A DNA stretch of 64,000 bases from VAYN01 sp963702075. Its GTDB lineage: Bacteria > Actinomycetota > Thermoleophilia > Solirubrobacterales > 70-9. The DNA lies in contig OY969703.1 in the NCBI GenBank assembly GCA_963702075.1, positions 1,116,001-1,180,000 on the forward strand, read 5' to 3'. This document shows, piece after piece, positions 43,351-51,512 of the stretch. The notes below the pieces were generated by a model, which worked only from the letters and a program-made list of their open reading frames with translations, made no database searches and had not been told where the DNA came from. How positions within the stretch are numbered: the first letter of the stretch is position 1; every line of letters begins with the position of its first letter. The translations under genes and the position numbers were made by a program.

Positions 43351-43754
43351 CTTTTGTCACCTCGATCTTTTGGTCGCTTGATTTCGATCGCGATTAGCTC
43401 CATCTGGTCGGTGAGCTTGTCGAGTCTTTGCTCGAGCGCCTGAATTGCGATCTCGTCCCGCTTCGTCAATCGCTCAGTCTCGTCGGCGAATTTCGTTCCA
43501 CGGATGGAGATCTCAATCGGCAGGCGTCCTCTGGCCAGTCCCGAGAAGGCTGGCGTGACCAGGAGGAGGATCCCATGGAAGACGAGCAGGGCCACCTCCA
43601 GCCGATAAAGGTCTGCTTGTCCAAGGGCGATTGCCGGCAGGGCTGAACTGCCGTCCTCGGCGACCGGAACCTGCACCGCCAAGAAGGCGATCAGCGCGGT
43701 GCAAAGCGCAATGGCTACGAGGATCCGTACGCAGAGGCGCTCGACCATGGTCAT
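43347..43754 (-). CDS. Two-segment membrane protein with C-terminal coiled coil
   Basis: A 135-residue protein with membrane segments ILVAIALCTALIAFLAVQV and LYRLEVALLVFHGILLLVTPAF, followed by a coiled coil (IAIQALEQRLDKLTDQMELIAIEI). The ATG at 43754 was preferred over an upstream ATG at 43937, because the extra 61 residues look non-coding. It is coupled to the following small gene. Moderate GC suggests a later acquisition. Function unknown. Confidence 0.55.
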   Translation of the reverse strand: MTMVERLCVRILVAIALCTALIAFLAVQVPVAEDGSSALPAIALGQADLYRLEVALLVFHGILLLVTPAFSGLARGRLPIEISIRGTKFADETERLTKRDEIAIQALEQRLDKLTDQMELIAIEIKRPKDRGDKR

Positions 43755-43885
43755 ATAAGTCCGTCGCGAAGGAGGCTCTCCCCGGGTCAATACACGGAAG
43801 CTCGCTTTATCCGCCTTTTCACATTCCCGCCACGGCGATGGCGAACTCTGTCGGTGACAAAGACTGACTAGAGAGGGAGACACCG

Positions 43886-46195
43886 ATGACTTCCCGTGTT
43901 GACATGCATTGCCACTCGACCGCGTCGCAGCTTTCAAAGCTGGGGGTGCAGCGCTCGCTGGGACTGCCGGAGTGCGCGACGCCGCCGCAGGAGGTCTACG
44001 AGCTCGCCAAGCGGCGGGGGATGGACTTCGTCACGATCACCGACCACGACACGATCGACGGCTGCTTGGAGCTCGCCGATCGTCCCGACTGCTTCGTCTC
44101 CGAGGAGCTGACCGCCCGCTTCGCCGGCGAGCCCCAGGCGGTGCACGTCCTCTGTTACGGGATCACCCCCGGGGACCACGAGTGGCTGCAGGCGCACTCC
44201 GGCGACGTCGAGGCCTGCGCCGCATACCTTCACGAGCGGGAGATCGTCTGCGCTCTGGCGCACCCGTTCTTCAACGTCGCCGCGCCGCTCACCCGGCGCC
44301 ACCGGCGGCGACTGGCGGAGCTGTTCCCGATCTGGGAGGTCCGCAACGGCTCTCGGGCCGCCGAGCTGAACATGCCCGCCGTGGTCTACATCGAGACCCA
44401 CGGCGGCACCGGCATCGGCGGCTCCGACGACCATGCCGGCGTCGACATCGGCCGCACCTTCACCGAGGCGCCTGTGGCTGCGACGCCGGAAGAGTTTCTT
44501 GCCCACCTGCGGTGTGGGGACGCCGAAGCGAGTGGCGAACAAGGGAGCGCGGCCAAGTGGACTCATGCCGCCATGGCGCTCGCTACTCGGGCTCTTGCGT
44601 TGGGGGACGGGCGGGAGACCCTCCCCGGACAACAGCGGGGAGGGTCCGGGGAGGGTCTCCCGCCCGTCCAGCCGGGCGCTGTGCTGAAGATGGTTGAGCG
44701 CGTAATACGCGAGGGGTCCGCCCGAGGAGGCAAGGTCGCTGCTGATGTCGGGCCGGAGGATGCTCGGGCGTTGTTGGAGGCCTGGCTGGATGGGGTTGGG
44801 CTCGATTTCCGGGGGCGGGAGCTGATCGACTATCTGCAGGCGGACGAGTTCTCGCATGCCGATCTCTATCGGCGCGCCCGGCGCATGCACGATCGCCGCC
44901 TGCGGGCCGCCGTCGACGGTGGGGTCAAGGCGGTCGCCGAGGGCGATCTCGGGTCGGCTGTCAGCGGCCTGTTCGGGGCGCTTGTTCCGGCGGTGCCCTA
45001 CGCGCCCGCTACCGCTTTCCTCGGCGTCGAGAAGGCGAAGCTGCGGGATCGGAGCGGCGAGCGGCGGCGGGTTGCCTTGATCGCCGACGGGATCGGCTCG
45101 ATGCACGGGGTCACTCACACGATCGAACAGATACGCGAGCGTGGGGTGCCTGGGTTCGAGGTCGACATCGTCGGCACCGACCCCGGCGTCGACCGGCGCC
45201 TGCCCGCCGCCGCCGAGCTCGAGGTCCCCTTCTACGAGGGGATGACCCTGGGCGTGCCGGGGCTGCCGGACCTGGTCGAGGTGCTCGCCGAAGGCAGCTA
45301 CGACCTGGTCCACGTCACCGCCCCCGGCCCCGCCGGGATCGCGGCGACGCTGATGAGCAGGATCACCGGCGTGCCGCTGATTGCCAGCTACCACACCGAG
45401 ATCGCCACTTACGCCGGGATGCGAACCAAGGACGAGTCCCTGGAGGCGCTCACCCGGGCCGGTCTTGGCGCCTTCTACACCGCTCCAGGGGCGGTCCTCT
45501 CGCCGAGCCCCTCGGCCGACGCTTCGGTGATCGCCCTCGGCGCCGATCCCGCCCGCCTCGGGCGCTGGGAACGCGGGGTGGACACCGACCGCTTCGACCC
45601 GGCCAAGGCCGACCGCGACGCCTTTCCGGGCGAGATCAAGGTCCTCTATTCGGGGCGCCTGACCCGCGAAAAGGGCGTCGACCTGCTCGCCGAGAGCTTC
45701 ATCCGCGCTCACGATCGCGATCCGCGGCTGCACCTCCTGCTGGCCGGCGGCGGCCCCGAGGAGGGTGAGCTGCGCGAGCGCCTGGGGGAGAGGGCGACCT
45801 TCCTCGGCTGGCTCGCCGGCGAGGACCTGCCCCGCGCCTACGCCAGCGCCGACGCCTTCCTCTTCTGCAGCGGCACCGACACCTACGGGCAGGTGATCCT
45901 CGAGGCTGCCGCCAGCGGCCTGCCGGTGGTGGCGGTCGCCGAAGGCGGCCCGGCGACCCTGGTCGAGAACCGCCATACCGGTCTGCTCTGCCGCCCGGAC
46001 GCCGACCAAATCGCCGGCACCCTGCTCCGCCTCGCCGGCTCGCCGGAGCTGCGCGGTCAGCTCGGCGGCGCCGCCGTCGGCGCCGCGCGGGAGCGCTCCT
46101 GGGAGCGCTCGATGGGGCAGCTCGCAACTGGGTACCGGCGCGCCCTCGACGCCGCCGCCGCGGCCGATTCGCCAGCCGTCTCACGTGCCGCCTGA
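43886..46195 (+). CDS. PHP-domain / GT4 glycosyltransferase fusion
   Basis: A 769-residue fusion. The N-terminal PHP metallo-phosphoesterase (residues 1-230) shows VDMHCHSTAS, VTITDHDTIDG, ALAHPFFNV and GSDDHAGVDIG. A linker and helical region (about 230-390) precede a GT4/GT-B glycosyltransferase (about 395-760). Motifs there are YHTEIATYAG, GRWERGVDTDRFDP, VLYSGRLTREKGVDLLAESF, AGGGPEEGELRERL, and FCSGTDTYGQVILEAAASGLPVVAV (nucleotide-sugar E-x7-E). It starts after a GAGGG site. It sits between pstS2 and ppk, and GT4 enzymes replace phospholipids by glycolipids in starved cells, so lipid remodelling is a plausible role. A 65-bp hairpin is embedded in the linker. Confidence 0.85.
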   Translation: MTSRVDMHCHSTASQLSKLGVQRSLGLPECATPPQEVYELAKRRGMDFVTITDHDTIDGCLELADRPDCFVSEELTARFAGEPQAVHVLCYGITPGDHEWLQAHSGDVEACAAYLHEREIVCALAHPFFNVAAPLTRRHRRRLAELFPIWEVRNGSRAAELNMPAVVYIETHGGTGIGGSDDHAGVDIGRTFTEAPVAATPEEFLAHLRCGDAEASGEQGSAAKWTHAAMALATRALALGDGRETLPGQQRGGSGEGLPPVQPGAVLKMVERVIREGSARGGKVAADVGPEDARALLEAWLDGVGLDFRGRELIDYLQADEFSHADLYRRARRMHDRRLRAAVDGGVKAVAEGDLGSAVSGLFGALVPAVPYAPATAFLGVEKAKLRDRSGERRRVALIADGIGSMHGVTHTIEQIRERGVPGFEVDIVGTDPGVDRRLPAAAELEVPFYEGMTLGVPGLPDLVEVLAEGSYDLVHVTAPGPAGIAATLMSRITGVPLIASYHTEIATYAGMRTKDESLEALTRAGLGAFYTAPGAVLSPSPSADASVIALGADPARLGRWERGVDTDRFDPAKADRDAFPGEIKVLYSGRLTREKGVDLLAESFIRAHDRDPRLHLLLAGGGPEEGELRERLGERATFLGWLAGEDLPRAYASADAFLFCSGTDTYGQVILEAAASGLPVVAVAEGGPATLVENRHTGLLCRPDADQIAGTLLRLAGSPELRGQLGGAAVGAARERSWERSMGQLATGYRRALDAAAAADSPAVSRAA
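44605..44669 (+). repeat. Constant-loop hairpin, copy D, inside the PHP-GT gene
   Basis: A perfect 26-bp stem (44605-44630 with 44644-44669) around the invariant loop AACAGCGGGGAGG. It lies within the coding sequence and is translated as part of a Gly/Pro-rich linker (about residues 240-261, including LPGQQRGGSGEG), so its insertion kept the reading frame. Confidence 0.88.
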
Positions 46196-48338
46196 CGACG
46201 CGCTGCCCGCCGCCTCGGTGCCCGGCGAAGCGCCGCGAAGGCCCCAGTACGATGGGTCGATCGACGACCACGCTCTCTACTTCAACCGCGAGCTCTCTTG
46301 GCTCGACTTCAACCAACGGGTTCTCGAACTCGCGGAGGACCCCGAGGTGCCGCTGCTGGAGCGGGTCCGCTTCTGCGGGATCTACGCCAACAACCTCGAC
46401 GAGTTCTTCATGGTCAGGGTCGCCGGCCTGTTCGACCAGCTCGACGCCGGGATCGAAGCGCGCGGGCCCGACGGACTGACGCCGAAGGAGCAGATCGACG
46501 CGATCCAGCAGCGGGTCCTCGAGCTCGACGACCGCCTCTGCCATGCTTTCGGGGCAAACTTGCGGCCGGCGCTGGAGCAGCACGGCATCCGCATCGTCAC
46601 TCTCGACACCGCCACTGAGGAGGAGCAACGCGAGATCGACGATCGCTTCGAGCAGCAGGTCTTCCCGGCCCTGACGCCGCTGGTGATCGGCCTCGGCCGC
46701 CCCTTTCCCTACATCTCCAACCTCTCGCTCAGCCTCGGGGTATTGCTGCGCGACGCCGAGAGCGGCAACGAGATCATCGCCCGCATCAAGGTTCCGAAGG
46801 AGCTGCTCGGCCGCTTTCTGCCGCTCGGGGACGGTGGTCTCACCTTCGTCCCCCTGGAGGAGGTGATCGCCGCCAACCTCGACGCCCTCTTCCCCGGCAT
46901 CGAGGTCCTCGAGCACGGCTACTTCCGGGTCACCCGCGACGCCGACTTCAACGTCTCCGACGAGGCCGACGACCTCCTGCAGGCGGTCCAGGACGAGCTC
47001 CGCCGCCGCCGCTTCGGTGAGGTGGTGCGGCTTGAGGTCGCCTCCGGGATGAACCAAAAACTGCGCGCCCAGCTGGTCGACGCGCTGCGGCTCGAAGACC
47101 GCGAGGTCTACGACATCGACGGCCTGCTGGACCTCGCCGACCTGGGGGCGATCGCCGACGTCCCCGGCCACTCCGAGCTTCGTTACTCCCCCTGGACCCC
47201 GGTCACGTCGCCGCGGTTGCAGGGCGAGGACGACAACCCGGTCGACATGTTCGCCGAGATCCGCCAGCGCGACCTCCTCGTCCACCATCCCTACGACTCC
47301 TTCAACACCTCGGTCGAGCGCTTCGTCACCCAGGCGGTCGCCGATCCCGACGTGCTGGCGATCAAGCAGACCGTCTATCGGACCAGCGACGACTCGCCCC
47401 TGGTCCCGTCGTTGATCCGCGCCTCCGAACGCGGCAAGCAGGCGGTCTGCATGGTCGAGCTGAAAGCGCGCTTCGACGAGGAGGCGAACATCCACTGGGC
47501 GAAGTCGCTGGAGGAGGCCGGCGTCCACGTCGTCTACGGCATCCCCGGCTTGAAGACGCACGTGAAGGCGATCCTCGTCGCCCGCCGCGAGGGCGACGAA
47601 GTGCGCGAGTACGTCCACGTCGGCACCGGCAACTACAACCCGAAAACGGCCCGCCTCTACACCGACCTGGGGATCTTCACCGCCGACCCCGACGTCGGCG
47701 CCGACGTCGCCGAGATGTTCAACTTCCTCACCGGCTACGGCCGGCCGGCGGGTTTCCGCAAGCTGCTGGTCTCGCCGACGACGATGCGCGACCAGATCAT
47801 CGAGGAGATCGAGCGCACGGTCGAGGCGCACAAGGCGGGGGAGGAGAGCCGGATCGTCCTGAAGATGAACTCGCTGGTCGACTCCCGCTGCATCAAGGCG
47901 CTGTACGAGGCCTCGCAGGCGGGGGTCCGGATCGACCTCAATGTGCGCGGCATCTGTTGCCTGCGGCCGGGGGTGGAGGGGATCTCCGAGAACATCCGTG
48001 TCACCTCGATCGTCGGCCGGTTCCTCGAGCACTCGCGGATCTACTCCTTCCGCCGCGGCGAGGAGACGCGGGTGCTGATGGGCTCCGCCGACCTGATGCC
48101 GCGCAATCTCGACAGCCGGGTCGAGCTGGTGGTGCCGGTCGAGGATGCGGCGATCAAGGCCGAGTTGCTCGACATACTGGAGCGCTCGTTGGCCGACAAC
48201 GCCAGTTCCTGGGAGCTCGGCGCGGATGGGACCTGGGCGCGGCAGCGCCCGAACGGGGAACCGCGCAGCGCGCAGGAGGAGCTGATGGCCCGTCATTCCG
48301 CACGTGCCGCGGAGCACCTGGCCGCCTCCGCCGCCTGA
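46185..48338 (+). CDS. ppk: Polyphosphate kinase 1
   Basis: A 717-residue PPK1 that reversibly polymerises ATP gamma-phosphate into polyphosphate. Seen: YFNRELSWLDFNQRVLE, YANNLDEFFMVRVAG, DVLAIKQTVYRT, and the autophosphorylated His in GLKTHVKAILVAR (about 460). A second catalytic His lies in EYVHVGTGNYNPKTARLYTD (about 479), and VRGICCLRPGVEG and SADLMPRNLDSRVEL follow. GTG start overlapping the PHP-GT stop by 11 nt. With ppx 10 kb upstream, the island has both synthesis and breakdown of polyphosphate. Confidence 0.97.
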   Translation: MPPDDALPAASVPGEAPRRPQYDGSIDDHALYFNRELSWLDFNQRVLELAEDPEVPLLERVRFCGIYANNLDEFFMVRVAGLFDQLDAGIEARGPDGLTPKEQIDAIQQRVLELDDRLCHAFGANLRPALEQHGIRIVTLDTATEEEQREIDDRFEQQVFPALTPLVIGLGRPFPYISNLSLSLGVLLRDAESGNEIIARIKVPKELLGRFLPLGDGGLTFVPLEEVIAANLDALFPGIEVLEHGYFRVTRDADFNVSDEADDLLQAVQDELRRRRFGEVVRLEVASGMNQKLRAQLVDALRLEDREVYDIDGLLDLADLGAIADVPGHSELRYSPWTPVTSPRLQGEDDNPVDMFAEIRQRDLLVHHPYDSFNTSVERFVTQAVADPDVLAIKQTVYRTSDDSPLVPSLIRASERGKQAVCMVELKARFDEEANIHWAKSLEEAGVHVVYGIPGLKTHVKAILVARREGDEVREYVHVGTGNYNPKTARLYTDLGIFTADPDVGADVAEMFNFLTGYGRPAGFRKLLVSPTTMRDQIIEEIERTVEAHKAGEESRIVLKMNSLVDSRCIKALYEASQAGVRIDLNVRGICCLRPGVEGISENIRVTSIVGRFLEHSRIYSFRRGEETRVLMGSADLMPRNLDSRVELVVPVEDAAIKAELLDILERSLADNASSWELGADGTWARQRPNGEPRSAQEELMARHSARAAEHLAASAA

Positions 48339-48378
48339 GGGACGCTTTCGCTTGTTACATCTCTAGGATGCGGCAGCA

Positions 48379-48999
48379 GTGGCGCGCTTCTCGCTCCTTC
48401 CTCGCGATCAGACCTTTTTCGACCTCTTCATCGAGGCCGGCCAGAACGCCGTTCGCGCCGCCAAGCTGCTCGACGAGATGATGCAGGGCTGGCCCGAGAG
48501 CGAGGGGCTCTCGCGGGAGATCCTCCTGGCCGAGCAGGAGGGCGATCGGATCACCCACGACATCGTCAAACGGCTCAATTCGACCTTCGTGACGCCGATC
48601 GACCGCGAGGACATCTACGGGCTGGCGACGCAGATGGACGACATCGTCGACTTCACCGAGGAGGCCGCCGACTTCCTCGGCCTCTACAAGATCGAGGCGC
48701 CGATGGAGCAGGCGACGGCGCTGACGAAAGTCCTCGTCGCCTCCTGCGAACAGCTGGCGATGGGCCTGGAGAAGCTGCCTTCGTTCAAAGACCTCGATAA
48801 GTACTGGATCGAGATCCATCGGCTCGAGAACGACGGCGACCGGATCTCCCGCGACGCCGTCGCCTCGCTCTTCTCCAACGGGATCGACCCGATGGTCGTG
48901 ATCCGCTGGAAGGACATGTTCGCGGTGCTCGAGGAGGCGATCGACGCGACCGAGACCGCCGCGCAGATCATCGAGGGAATAGTCATCAAGAATTCATGA
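48379..48999 (+). CDS. PhoU-divergent (DUF47) protein
   Basis: A 206-residue all-helical protein of PF01865: FFDLFIEAGQNAVRAAKLLDEM, AEQEGDRITHDIVKRLNSTFVTPIDREDIYGLATQMDDIVDFTEEAADFL. It normally accompanies PiT transporters and controls their activity. GTG start at 48379, 40 nt after ppk, where TTGTTACATCT resembles one PHO half-site. pit follows after 28 nt. Confidence 0.93.
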   Translation: MARFSLLPRDQTFFDLFIEAGQNAVRAAKLLDEMMQGWPESEGLSREILLAEQEGDRITHDIVKRLNSTFVTPIDREDIYGLATQMDDIVDFTEEAADFLGLYKIEAPMEQATALTKVLVASCEQLAMGLEKLPSFKDLDKYWIEIHRLENDGDRISRDAVASLFSNGIDPMVVIRWKDMFAVLEEAIDATETAAQIIEGIVIKNS

Positions 49000-49027
49000 C
49001 GGCCTCTGACGTCACGAGGACCGTTCC

Positions 49028-50131
49028 GTGAGTGCCGACGTAATCCTCGTCATCGTCGTCGCCACCGCGCTGGCCTTCGACTTCACCAACGGCTTCCACG
49101 ACACCGCCAACGTCGTCGCCACCTCGATCTCGACCGGGGCGGCGCGGCCGCAGGTGGCGATCGGGTTCGCCTCGCTACTGAACTTCGTCGGCGCCTTCAT
49201 CTCGATCAGCGTCGCCGCCACCGTGGCCAAGGACGTCGTCGACGCCGAAGTGATCACTCCGACGATTGTCTTCGCGGGCCTGATCGGGGCGATCGCGTGG
49301 AATCTGGTCACCTGGTACTTCGGACTGCCCTCGAGCTCCTCGCACGCCCTGATCGGGGGTGTGGTCGGCTCAGCGGTGGCTGCCGCGGGCCTCGACGCAA
49401 TCCTCGCCGAAGGGCTGGTGGGCAAAGTCCTGATCCCGGCGGTCGTGGCGCCGATCGTCGCCTTCCTCGTCGCCGGGCTGGCGATCGGGTTTTCCTACCG
49501 GGTCGTCGGCAAGCAGCGGCCCGGCATCGTCACCCGCGGCTATCGCTACGGGCAGATCGTCTCCAGTGGGCTGCTGGCGCTCGCCCACGGCACCAACGAC
49601 GCGCAGAAGACGATGGGTGTGATCACCCTGGCGCTGATCGCCGGCGGCAAGCTCGGCGCCGAAGCCGACCCACCGACCTGGGTGATCGCATCCTCCGCCA
49701 CGGCGATCGCTCTCGGCACCTACAGCGGCGGCTGGCGGATCATCAAAACCACCGGCACCCGGATCATCAAGATGGACGCGGCACAGGGGTTCTCCGCGCA
49801 GGGAGCCGGTGCGGCGGTGATCCTCGCCTCGACCCACTTCGGCTTCCCGCTCTCGACCACGCACGTGATCAACGGTGGCGTGATGGGCTCGGGGGCGGCG
49901 AAACGGCTCTCGGCCGTGCGCTGGGGGGTGGCCGGCAACATCGTCTTCGCCTGGGTGCTGACCCTGCCCGCGGCGGCGCTGATCGGCGCTCTGACTTACG
50001 GGTTCACCCGTATCTTCGGGACCGGAGCACTGGGTCCGGTGTTGGTGACGCTGATGGCGCTCTCGCTGATCACGGCGGCGTTCGCGCGCCGGGCGCGGCA
50101 GGGGGCCCCGGTCGAGGCGGTGGGCGGATGA
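49028..50131 (+). CDS. pit: Inorganic phosphate transporter, PiT family
   Basis: A 367-residue low-affinity, cation-coupled phosphate transporter with about ten membrane segments. The two family signatures are present: DFTNGFHDTANVVATSI near the start and LALAHGTNDAQKTMGVI in the middle. Also seen are FGLPSSSSHALIGG and its inverted-repeat partner FGFPLSTTHVINGG. It starts with GTG and is coupled to a small membrane gene by ATGA. Confidence 0.96.
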   Translation: MSADVILVIVVATALAFDFTNGFHDTANVVATSISTGAARPQVAIGFASLLNFVGAFISISVAATVAKDVVDAEVITPTIVFAGLIGAIAWNLVTWYFGLPSSSSHALIGGVVGSAVAAAGLDAILAEGLVGKVLIPAVVAPIVAFLVAGLAIGFSYRVVGKQRPGIVTRGYRYGQIVSSGLLALAHGTNDAQKTMGVITLALIAGGKLGAEADPPTWVIASSATAIALGTYSGGWRIIKTTGTRIIKMDAAQGFSAQGAGAAVILASTHFGFPLSTTHVINGGVMGSGAAKRLSAVRWGVAGNIVFAWVLTLPAAALIGALTYGFTRIFGTGALGPVLVTLMALSLITAAFARRARQGAPVEAVGG

Positions 50132-50367
50132 TCGCAACGATCGTCCAGGGCAAGGAGTTGTGGCAGACGGTGGTGGCCTCCGTGGTCGCCGGCGTCGGCA
50201 TCACCTTCGCCTTCTCGGTCGGGATCTGGGGGACCGGTCAGTTCGTCGAACTCAGCCGCAACGACCGCCAGGCGGCGGCGACGGTCGCGGGGCTGATCGC
50301 CGCTCTCGCTTTTGCCTGCGTCGCGGCCGCGGTGATCATCGGCATCGTCGTGATGACGCACAAGTAG
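50128..50367 (+). CDS. Small two-segment membrane protein coupled to pit
   Basis: A 79-residue protein with membrane segments VVASVVAGVGITFAFSVGIW and AGLIAALAFACVAAAVIIGIVV. It starts at the ATG overlapping the pit stop (ATGA), so it is probably an accessory of the transporter. Small proteins of this kind follow pit in other actinobacteria; function unknown. Confidence 0.75.
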   Translation: MIATIVQGKELWQTVVASVVAGVGITFAFSVGIWGTGQFVELSRNDRQAAATVAGLIAALAFACVAAAVIIGIVVMTHK

Positions 50368-50396
50368 AGCCTTCCTCCGCGTCCTACACTTGAAGG

Positions 50397-50747
50397 GTGC
50401 GAACCGCCCGCAACGTAGCGATCGTGATGTTGCTCGCCCTGGGCGTCGCTTTCCTGCCCGGCGGCGGCAACCTGGCCACGGCGGTGATCACGGCGCTGAC
50501 CATGGCTCTGCTGGCCGGAATCGCCTGGATGCTCTACATCCTCAGCCGCGAGAACCAGCTGACGCTCTCGACCCTGACCGACGGACGGCGGGCCATCCTC
50601 TACGGCGCCTTCGGGTTGATCGCCCTCCTCGTCGCGGGCAGCGACAAGATGTTCTCGACCGGCGGCGGCACCCTGCTCTGGATCGTCCTCCTCGGCATCT
50701 CTATCGCCGCGATCTGGAAAGTCTGGATAGAGGCGAACTCCTACTAG
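50397..50747 (+). CDS. Small multi-pass membrane protein
   Basis: A 116-residue protein with an N-terminal segment (VAIVMLLALGVAFLPGG) and three further hydrophobic segments (LATAVITALTMALLAGIAWM, GAFGLIALLVAG, LLWIVLLGISIAAIW). GTG start at 50397, 29 nt after the previous gene. No family recognised. It may be the last gene of the ppk-pit transcript. Confidence 0.65.
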   Translation: MRTARNVAIVMLLALGVAFLPGGGNLATAVITALTMALLAGIAWMLYILSRENQLTLSTLTDGRRAILYGAFGLIALLVAGSDKMFSTGGGTLLWIVLLGISIAAIWKVWIEANSY

Positions 50748-50783
50748 CGCGCAGTTCACGCTTCCGCGCGTGAGCTGATCCAC

Positions 50784-50814
50784 AAGATTTGCTTTTTGCG
50801 CGCCACGCGTGCGT
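50784..50814 (+). promoter_or_regulatory. Conserved upstream element of TadE/TadG genes, site 1
   Basis: This 31-bp stretch matches 52716-52746 at 26 positions, including AAGATTT, TGCGCGCCA and CGTGCG in the same spacing. It lies 22 nt before the first TadE-like gene; site 2 lies 23 nt before the TadG-like fusion gene. A shared promoter or regulator site is the simplest reading. Confidence 0.55.
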
Positions 50815-50836
50815 TGTGGGCTGTGAGGGTCCCGGC

Positions 50837-51190
50837 ATGCCGCCGAGGGCCGAGAACGCAGCGCACGGGGAGGAGGGGACCGCTTCGGTGGAGCTGGTCG
50901 CGGTGGTTCCCTTCTTGCTGCTGGCGGTGTTGGCGGCGGCGCAGATCGCGCTCGCTGGCCAGGCCCTCTGGTCGGCGAGCGTGGCCGCGCGAGCGGGAGC
51001 GCGGGCGGCGGTGGTGGGTGGGGACCCGGCCGCTGCTGCCCGCGCCGCTCTGCCGCCGTCGATGAGGCGGGCGGCGAAGGTCGAAGACGAAGCCGGCGTC
51101 GAGGTCCGGGTCGAGGTTCCGCGGCTGATCCCGTCCCTGCCCCCGGTGCGGGTCGGCGCCACCAGCTCGCTGGAGGGCGGCGATGGCTGA
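50837..51190 (+). CDS. TadE-like pilus assembly protein
   Basis: A 117-residue protein with the TadE pattern: EEGTASVELVAVVPFLLLAVLAAAQ, where the Glu in the hydrophobic helix follows a Gly-Thr/Ala processing-like site, then an Ala-rich helix (AARAGARAAVVGG) and a beta-rich extracellular end. The ATG at 50837 has GAGGG 8 nt upstream. It overlaps the next TadE-like gene by 8 nt. No TadA/TadB/TadC genes are in the window. Confidence 0.8.
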   Translation: MPPRAENAAHGEEGTASVELVAVVPFLLLAVLAAAQIALAGQALWSASVAARAGARAAVVGGDPAAAARAALPPSMRRAAKVEDEAGVEVRVEVPRLIPSLPPVRVGATSSLEGGDG

Positions 51191-51512
51191 GCGCGGGCAG
51201 GCGACGGTCGAGCTGATCGCGGCGCTGCCCGCGCTGCTGCTGGCAGGGCTGGTGGCGTTGCAGCTGCTGGCTGCCGGCTACGCGATGACGCTTGCCGACG
51301 GCGCGGCCGAGGCCGGGGCGCTGGCGTTGGCTTCGGGCGGCTCGGCCGCCGAAGCCGCCAAGGGAGCGTTGCCGGACTGGGCGGAGGACGACGTTTCGGT
51401 CTCGGTCGAGGGCGGCGAAGTCTCGGTGCGCTTGCGGCCGCCTTCGCCGGTCCCCGCCCTGGCGAAGCGGTTGACGATCACCAGCAGCGCATCCGCGAGG
51501 CCGGCGCGATGA
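51183..51512 (+). CDS. TadE/TadG-like minor pilin protein
   Basis: A 109-residue protein beginning ERGQATVELIAALPALLLAGLVALQLLAAGYAM, again with the pilin-like Gly-Gln-Ala...Glu then hydrophobic helix. The exterior is Ala/Glu-rich with VSVSVEGGEVSVRLRPP strands. It overlaps both neighbours by a few bases, so the three genes are one operon. Confidence 0.78.
   Translation: MAERGQATVELIAALPALLLAGLVALQLLAAGYAMTLADGAAEAGALALASGGSAAEAAKGALPDWAEDDVSVSVEGGEVSVRLRPPSPVPALAKRLTITSSASARPAR

Noticed and set aside
8639..44669. CRISPR-like reading of the four constant-loop hairpins
   Set aside because: They are single, widely spaced hairpins with no repeat-spacer tandem and no cas genes in the window.
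43934..46009. 691-codon open frame opposite the PHP-GT gene
   Set aside because: Same codon-mirror effect; no motifs, while the plus strand encodes complete PHP and GT4 domains.
45699..48317. Very long open frame (872 codons) on the minus strand opposite ppk
   Set aside because: It is the mirror of PPK1 codons in high-GC DNA; ppk has all catalytic motifs and the antisense product is a Val/Asp/Gly/Leu/Arg mixture with no domain.
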